DNA from: CAZFLD01 sp964519835
GTDB taxonomy: Bacteria > Spirochaetota > Spirochaetia > DSM-27196 > CAZFLD01
NCBI GenBank assembly: GCA_964519835.1
Contig: CAZFLD010000081.1
Span: 1 to 17,014 of the forward strand
DNA length: 17,014 bases
Direction: 5' to 3'
Both the position numbers and the translations under genes were made by a program. Positions within the stretch are counted from its first letter, which is position 1. Each line of letters begins with the position of its first letter. This document shows, in pieces, positions 15,714 to 17,014 of this stretch. Below the pieces are notes generated by a model, which saw only the letters and a list, made by a program, of their open reading frames with translations, was not told the DNA's origin and made no database searches.

Positions 15714-15738
15714 TTTGTTTGCCCCGTGTACAAACAAA
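15714..15738. promoter_or_regulatory. Inverted repeat, putative ROK operator D
   Basis: Perfect 8-bp arms TTTGTTTG (15714-15721) and CAAACAAA (15731-15738) flank 9 bp, the same geometry as operators B and C. It lies just upstream of the -35 box of the leftward promoter and downstream of the candidate rightward one, 37 bp centre to centre from operator C. Confidence 0.6.
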
Positions 15739-15815
15739 TTAGGTTGCGGCGCCTTCGCCTGCGCGAGCGGGTCGGCCGGCATGGGGCAGGTACGCCGCCA
15801 CGAACGGAGGGATGA

Positions 15816-17014
15816 ATGAGTCGATCGATCGATAACGAGATACGAGTCGGTGTAGTGGGCTGCGGCGTGGTCGCCTCCGCCTACTATCTGCCGCATCTGA
15901 TGACCAAGAGCGACGTCCGCGTCGCCGGCCTCTGCGATCGCAACGAGCTTCGTGCGCTCGAGTGTAAGCGCCTGTTCGGCGCCGAGGCGGTGTTTGCGGA
16001 CTACTACGAGATGCTGGAGCGGGCCGACCTCGACTTGGTCTACATCCTGACCGGGCCGGGGACGCACCACGCCTTCACCCTCGCAGCGGTCGAACGGGGG
16101 CTGCACGTGGTCATCCAGAAACCGATGGCGCTGACCCTCGACCAGGCGACCGAGATCGCCGACGAGGTGCGCGCGCGGGGGGTGAAGGCGATTGTCGAAC
16201 CGAGCTCCAACACCGTGCTCGAGCAACCGCTTGCGACGCTGCGCGACCTGATCGCTCGCGGCGCCTTGGGCGATCCGTACTGGTTTTCGTTCGTGCCGAT
16301 CGGTCCGGATCATCCGCACCCCTCGCTGTCCGGTAACCCGTACGGGGCCCGCGCGTTCTACACCAAGGATTCCGGCGGCATGCTCTTCGACTATCCCTAC
16401 GGACCGTCGCAGATCGTCACGTTGCTCGGAGACTGTCGTAGTGTCTCCGGCTCCGCGAAGATTTGCGTTCCCGACCGCGCGATCGTGCCCGATTCGCGCT
16501 ACGACGAGTACTTGCAGGCTGCCCACGATCCGCAGAACAGCAACTACTGGACGGTGGTGGTTGACGAGCCGCGTACGCAGCGGATTCGGATGGCGGCGCC
16601 GGACAACGTCTTTTGTCTTCTGGAGATGGATGCCGGTTGGACCGGGGTTTTTCACGTCGGACGGCTCTTCCAGCCGATGATAAAGGGCGCTGCCGGGGGT
16701 GGCCTCGAGATCTTCGGGACGGAGGGCAACGTCATCTTCGGCAGAACGCCGCCCGGCGCCCCGCCGCCGGCCGGCTCCATCTACTCGACCCGACGGGATC
16801 TGCTGCCGAGCTGCGACGAGGACGGCTGGTACCACATTCCCGCGAAGGGCGACTTCTCGAAGGCGCGTTGGCCGATTCCGATTCCCGGCGGATTCAACTA
16901 CTACCATGAATCGACGAACCACATGCTCGAGTGTATCAGGGAGGACAAGGATCCCGTACCCAACGTCGAGTGGGGCCGGCACATCACCGAGATCATGTAC
17001 GGAACACTCGAGTC
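15816..17014 (+). CDS. Gfo/Idh/MocA family oxidoreductase (3' end cut by window)
   Basis: NAD(P)-dependent sugar or sugar-acid dehydrogenase family, about 399 codons visible with no stop before the window edge, probably nearly complete. The Rossmann nucleotide-binding start RVGVVGCGVVASAYYLPHL is at residues 10-28. The usual EKP motif appears as IQKPMALT, with Gln101 in place of Glu while Lys102 is kept. The later GG-D-x-G-x-H region reads GGMLFDYPYGPSQIVTLLG (Asp192), with no clear catalytic His. The visible end, ECIREDKDPVPNVEWGRHI, is typical of the family. ATG 15816 has GGAGG (15806-15810) 5 nt upstream; an ATG at 15812 is in another frame. Divergent from the leftward operon and sharing its operator region, it likely acts on a related sugar. 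It is most like the many oxidoreductases of sugar loci whose substrates are unknown. Confidence 0.9.
   Translation, partial: MSRSIDNEIRVGVVGCGVVASAYYLPHLMTKSDVRVAGLCDRNELRALECKRLFGAEAVFADYYEMLERADLDLVYILTGPGTHHAFTLAAVERGLHVVIQKPMALTLDQATEIADEVRARGVKAIVEPSSNTVLEQPLATLRDLIARGALGDPYWFSFVPIGPDHPHPSLSGNPYGARAFYTKDSGGMLFDYPYGPSQIVTLLGDCRSVSGSAKICVPDRAIVPDSRYDEYLQAAHDPQNSNYWTVVVDEPRTQRIRMAAPDNVFCLLEMDAGWTGVFHVGRLFQPMIKGAAGGGLEIFGTEGNVIFGRTPPGAPPPAGSIYSTRRDLLPSCDEDGWYHIPAKGDFSKARWPIPIPGGFNYYHESTNHMLECIREDKDPVPNVEWGRHITEIMYGTLE

Noticed and set aside
15817..15835. GATC/TCGA tandem run near the oxidoreductase start
   Set aside because: Only about three copies of a 4-bp unit, inside the first codons of a real gene. 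Too short to call a repeat.
15687..16982. Minus-strand open frame (431 codons) opposite the oxidoreductase
   Set aside because: The plus strand encodes an unmistakable Rossmann-fold oxidoreductase with a good ribosome-binding site. The antisense frame has no motif and runs through the operator region.

Overview
The window looks like a carbohydrate-utilisation locus of a free-living spirochaete with a fairly high-GC genome. That assignment is an inference. It rests on two solute-binding proteins whose signal peptides end in runs such as FAGGGGEE and MAGGSAETEG without a lipobox cysteine, a style I associate with Spirochaetales, and on the pairing of CUT1-type sugar transporters with ROK regulators. 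There are no RNA genes, insertion sequences or CRISPR arrays.

Layout. Two five-gene operons face each other and converge near position 9,500. The rightward operon (1586-9472) encodes a sugar-binding protein, a MalF-like permease, a MalG-like permease, a ROK regulator, and a 1,162-residue cytoplasmic protein that looks like a six-hairpin (alpha/alpha-barrel) carbohydrate-active enzyme of no characterised family I can name. The leftward operon (15596 down to 9609) encodes LplB-like and LplC-like permeases, a large binding protein, an unrecognised 414-residue beta-rich protein, and a second ROK regulator. Each operon has a divergent gene at its outer end: a secreted pectate-lyase-like lipoprotein at the left (82-1455, minus), and a Gfo/Idh/MocA oxidoreductase at the right (15816 to the window edge, plus).

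Control. Both divergent intergenic regions carry a TTGACA-type promoter and two inverted repeats built from the same half-site, roughly TTWGTTYG. Three of the four repeats have the same 9-bp gap between half-sites. In each region one repeat lies over or just downstream of the -10 box, a repressing position. The half-site resembles known ROK (XylR-type) operators, so the two ROK proteins are the obvious candidate repressors, probably released by an imported sugar. A GC-rich stem-loop follows the binding-protein gene in both operons and may set its expression relative to its neighbours.

Likely joint function. The surface lyase could release oligosaccharides from a pectin-like polymer. One or both ABC importers would take them up, using an ATPase encoded elsewhere since neither operon has one, and the large cytoplasmic protein and the oxidoreductase would process them. 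The pectin link rests only on the lyase. The short stretch between the converging operons (9473-9608) has no clear terminator and carries what may be a decayed gene fragment.
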